Origin: Cellulomonas composti
Lineage (GTDB): Bacteria; Actinomycetota; Actinomycetes; Actinomycetales; Cellulomonadaceae
Direction: 5' to 3'
NCBI RefSeq assembly: GCF_007990245.1
Contig: NZ_BJWG01000007.1
Span: forward strand, 124,001 to 188,000
DNA length: 64,000 bases
Shown in pieces: positions 62,450 through 64,000 of this stretch (its first letter is position 1; each line of letters begins with the position of its first letter). The position numbers were made by a program, and so were the translations under genes. The notes beneath the pieces were generated by a model that was not told where the DNA came from, did not search any database, and saw only the letters and a program-made list of their open reading frames with translations.

Positions 62450-62457
62450 GCGGCCGC

Positions 62458-63873
62458 TCAGATGACCGTCTGGCCGAACGACGAACCGCGACGTGCGTAC
62501 ACCGCCCACACGGTCGCCGCCATGACGACGTACATCCCGACGATCACCCACAGCGCGGCCTGGATGTTGCCCGTCGTCGACGTCGAGATCGCGAAGCCGC
62601 GCGGGATGAGGAACCCACCGAACGCGCCGACCGCACCGGCGATGCCGAGGCAGCCGGCCGCGGCGCGGGCCCGCCGCGCGCGGTCCTCGTCGTCCGTGGC
62701 GCCGTGCCGGAAGACCGCGGGGATCATCCGGTAGACCGAGCCGTTGCCGGCCCCGGCCGCGACGAACAGCACGAGGAACGACGCGAGGTAGGCGCCGAAC
62801 GAGTGCGCACGCAGCGCGGCGATCGCGCTGACGACACCCGCGGCCATCACCGCGAACGACGCGATGGTCACCCGCGCGCCGCCGAGCCGGTCGGCGAGGA
62901 TGCCGCCCAGCGGACGTGCGACGGAGCCGACGAGCGCGCCCAGGAACGCGACCGACGCCGTGACCTCGGGGAACGTGCCCTTCAGGAGCGTCGGGAAGGC
63001 CCCCGAGAAGCCGATGAACGAGCCGAACGTGCCGATGTAGACGAACGAGATGATCCACGTGTGCCGGTGCCGAGCGGCCGCGCCGTACGAGCGCGGGTCG
63101 GACTTGGCGTTCGACAGGTTGTCCATGAAGCGCCAGGCCAGCACCGCCGCGAGGATCACGAGGGGCACGAAGATCAGCCCCGCGCGCTCGAGCTGCACGC
63201 CCGCCGCACCCACGATGACGATCGGCACGACGAGCTGCACCGCGGCAGTGCCGAGGTTGCCGCCCGCCGCGTTCAGGCCGAGCGCCCGGCCCTTCTCGCG
63301 CTCCGGGAAGAAGAACGAGATGTTCGCCATCGACGACGCGAAGTTGCCGCCGCCGAGACCCGCGAGGGCCGCGACCCCGAGCAGCACGCCGAACGACGTG
63401 CTCGGGTCCTGCACGACGACCGCGAGGCTGATCGTCGGGATCAGCAGCAGCAGCGCGGACACGATCGTCCAGTTGCGCCCGCCGAACAAGGGCACCGCGA
63501 ACGTGTACGGGATGCGCAGCGTCGCGCCGACCAGGCTGGGCAGGGCGATCAGCCAGAACATCTGGTCGACGCTGAGCGTGAACCCGGCCGCGGGGAGCTG
63601 CGGCACGACGATGCTCCACAGCGCCCAGACCGCGAAGCCGAGGAACTCCGCGAAGATCGACAGGTTGAGGTTGCGGCGGGCGATCGCGCGTCCCGCGGTG
63701 GCCCACTGGCGCTCGTCCTGCGGGTCCCAGCCGTCGATCCAGCGACCGCGACGGAACGCGAGCGGCGCACCCGTTGCGGGTGCGAGAGACGTGTCGGTCG
63801 TCGTGCCGGTGGTGCTGGCGGACGACGATGCCGGCGACGACTCGTCGTCGACGGTCGCGAGCGGTTGCGCCAT
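62458..63873 (-). CDS. narK: Nitrate/nitrite MFS transporter NarK
   Basis: 471 residues. ATG 63873 follows GGAGG. An N-terminal cytosolic tail of about 65 residues with Ser/Thr repeats precedes 12 helices. Nitrate-signature segments are [39 protein letters not shown] near 170-210 and [19 protein letters not shown] near 370. It imports nitrate for the reductase encoded directly downstream, in an operon controlled by the promoter at 63915-64000. The sequence is complete. Confidence 0.95.
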   Translation of the reverse strand: MAQPLATVDDESSPASSSASTTGTTTDTSLAPATGAPLAFRRGRWIDGWDPQDERQWATAGRAIARRNLNLSIFAEFLGFAVWALWSIVVPQLPAAGFTLSVDQMFWLIALPSLVGATLRIPYTFAVPLFGGRNWTIVSALLLLIPTISLAVVVQDPSTSFGVLLGVAALAGLGGGNFASSMANISFFFPEREKGRALGLNAAGGNLGTAAVQLVVPIVIVGAAGVQLERAGLIFVPLVILAAVLAWRFMDNLSNAKSDPRSYGAAARHRHTWIISFVYIGTFGSFIGFSGAFPTLLKGTFPEVTASVAFLGALVGSVARPLGGILADRLGGARVTIASFAVMAAGVVSAIAALRAHSFGAYLASFLVLFVAAGAGNGSVYRMIPAVFRHGATDDEDRARRARAAAGCLGIAGAVGAFGGFLIPRGFAISTSTTGNIQAALWVIVGMYVVMAATVWAVYARRGSSFGQTVI

Positions 63874-63914
63874 GGGGGCCTCCGGGAGGTCGGTGGGAGC
63901 TCGGGACTCCGCCG

Positions 63915-64000
63915 ACGCTACGAAGCGGATGTTTCCGCCCGGCCGCCCGCGCTGTTGCGCGACGGGAACAGTTCGCGCACGGAGCACGCTCGCCCGCTGT
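63915..64000 (-). promoter_or_regulatory. narK promoter, same architecture as nirB promoter
   Basis: Minus strand: ACAGCGGGCGA (64000-63990), CGCGAACTG, CGCAACAG, GCGGAAACA, then CTTCGTAGCGTCGG with -10 TAGCGT at 63920-63915. The distance from the first element to the -10 is 80 nt, exactly as upstream of nirB. The window ends here, so more distal elements may be missing. Confidence 0.7.

Noticed and set aside
57938..62734. Open frame of about 1600 codons on the plus strand
   Set aside because: Antisense shadow of the nitrate reductase fusion and narK. Composition is Arg/Gly/Ala/His-rich without any domain, as expected from complementary codons in very GC-rich DNA.

Overview
The window looks like a chromosomal segment of a very GC-rich actinobacterium of Micrococcales type, most like Cellulomonas or a relative. 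The evidence is the extreme third-position GC, a WhiB1 orthologue next to a PdtaS-type kinase, coproporphyrin-dependent haem genes (hemQ, cpfC), a cellobiose importer with CebR-type operators, and many TANNNT-N6/7-RTG starts typical of leaderless actinobacterial mRNAs. I see no rRNA, tRNA, CRISPR array, insertion sequence or prophage. Most antisense long ORFs are GC shadows.

Region 1 (0.15-12.8 kb) is a surface-glycan locus. It holds a polysaccharide pyruvyl transferase-like protein, three glycosyltransferases, a glutaminase-dead asparagine-synthase-like enzyme and an unknown protein. These are followed by a nonulosonic (sialic-acid-like) module: a CMP-sialate synthetase fused to a KdsC-like phosphatase, a NeuB lacking its SAF domain, a polysialyltransferase-like protein and a second putative glycosyltransferase. 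Region 2 (12.8-16.5 kb) is housekeeping: purE, purK, gtrA and manA. Region 3 (16.6-24.8 kb) has two two-component systems of different families. The second sits directly upstream of a MacB-like ATPase/FtsX permease pair. Region 4 (25.1-27.6 kb) has whiB1 and a PdtaS-type kinase.

Region 5 (27.7-32.5 kb) is cebEFG-cebR, with four CebR-like 14-bp operators around one promoter. A glutamate dehydrogenase, a META-domain protein, hemQ and cpfC follow. Region 6 (36.4-43.2 kb) is a second sugar system on the minus strand: malR, a GH13 alpha-glucosidase, then malE-malF-malG. Both sugar operons carry a long perfect hairpin between the binding-protein gene and the permease genes.

Region 7 (43.2-64 kb) centres on nitrate assimilation. 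nirB-nirD-SUMT/dehydrogenase-hemD/wHTH-sirohydrochlorin chelatase are chained by 4-nt overlaps. At the right end lie narK and a 1438-residue nitrate reductase fused to a CPR-type FMN/FAD reductase. The nirB and narK promoters share elements at identical spacing, so they are probably one regulon (GlnR-like). Between them lie a NatAB-type transporter, HIT, GNAT and DUF1697 proteins, and a membrane-anchored sulfite-oxidase-fold protein.

Two window-wide patterns stand out. One is leaderless starts. The other is short tandem repeats of 11-22 bp placed across or beside stop codons of unrelated genes, with in-frame 12- or 15-bp repeats at several protein termini. I found nothing I can call a wholly new system. 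The best candidates for novelty are the stop-codon repeats, the twin nir/nar promoters and the SAF-less nonulosonate module.
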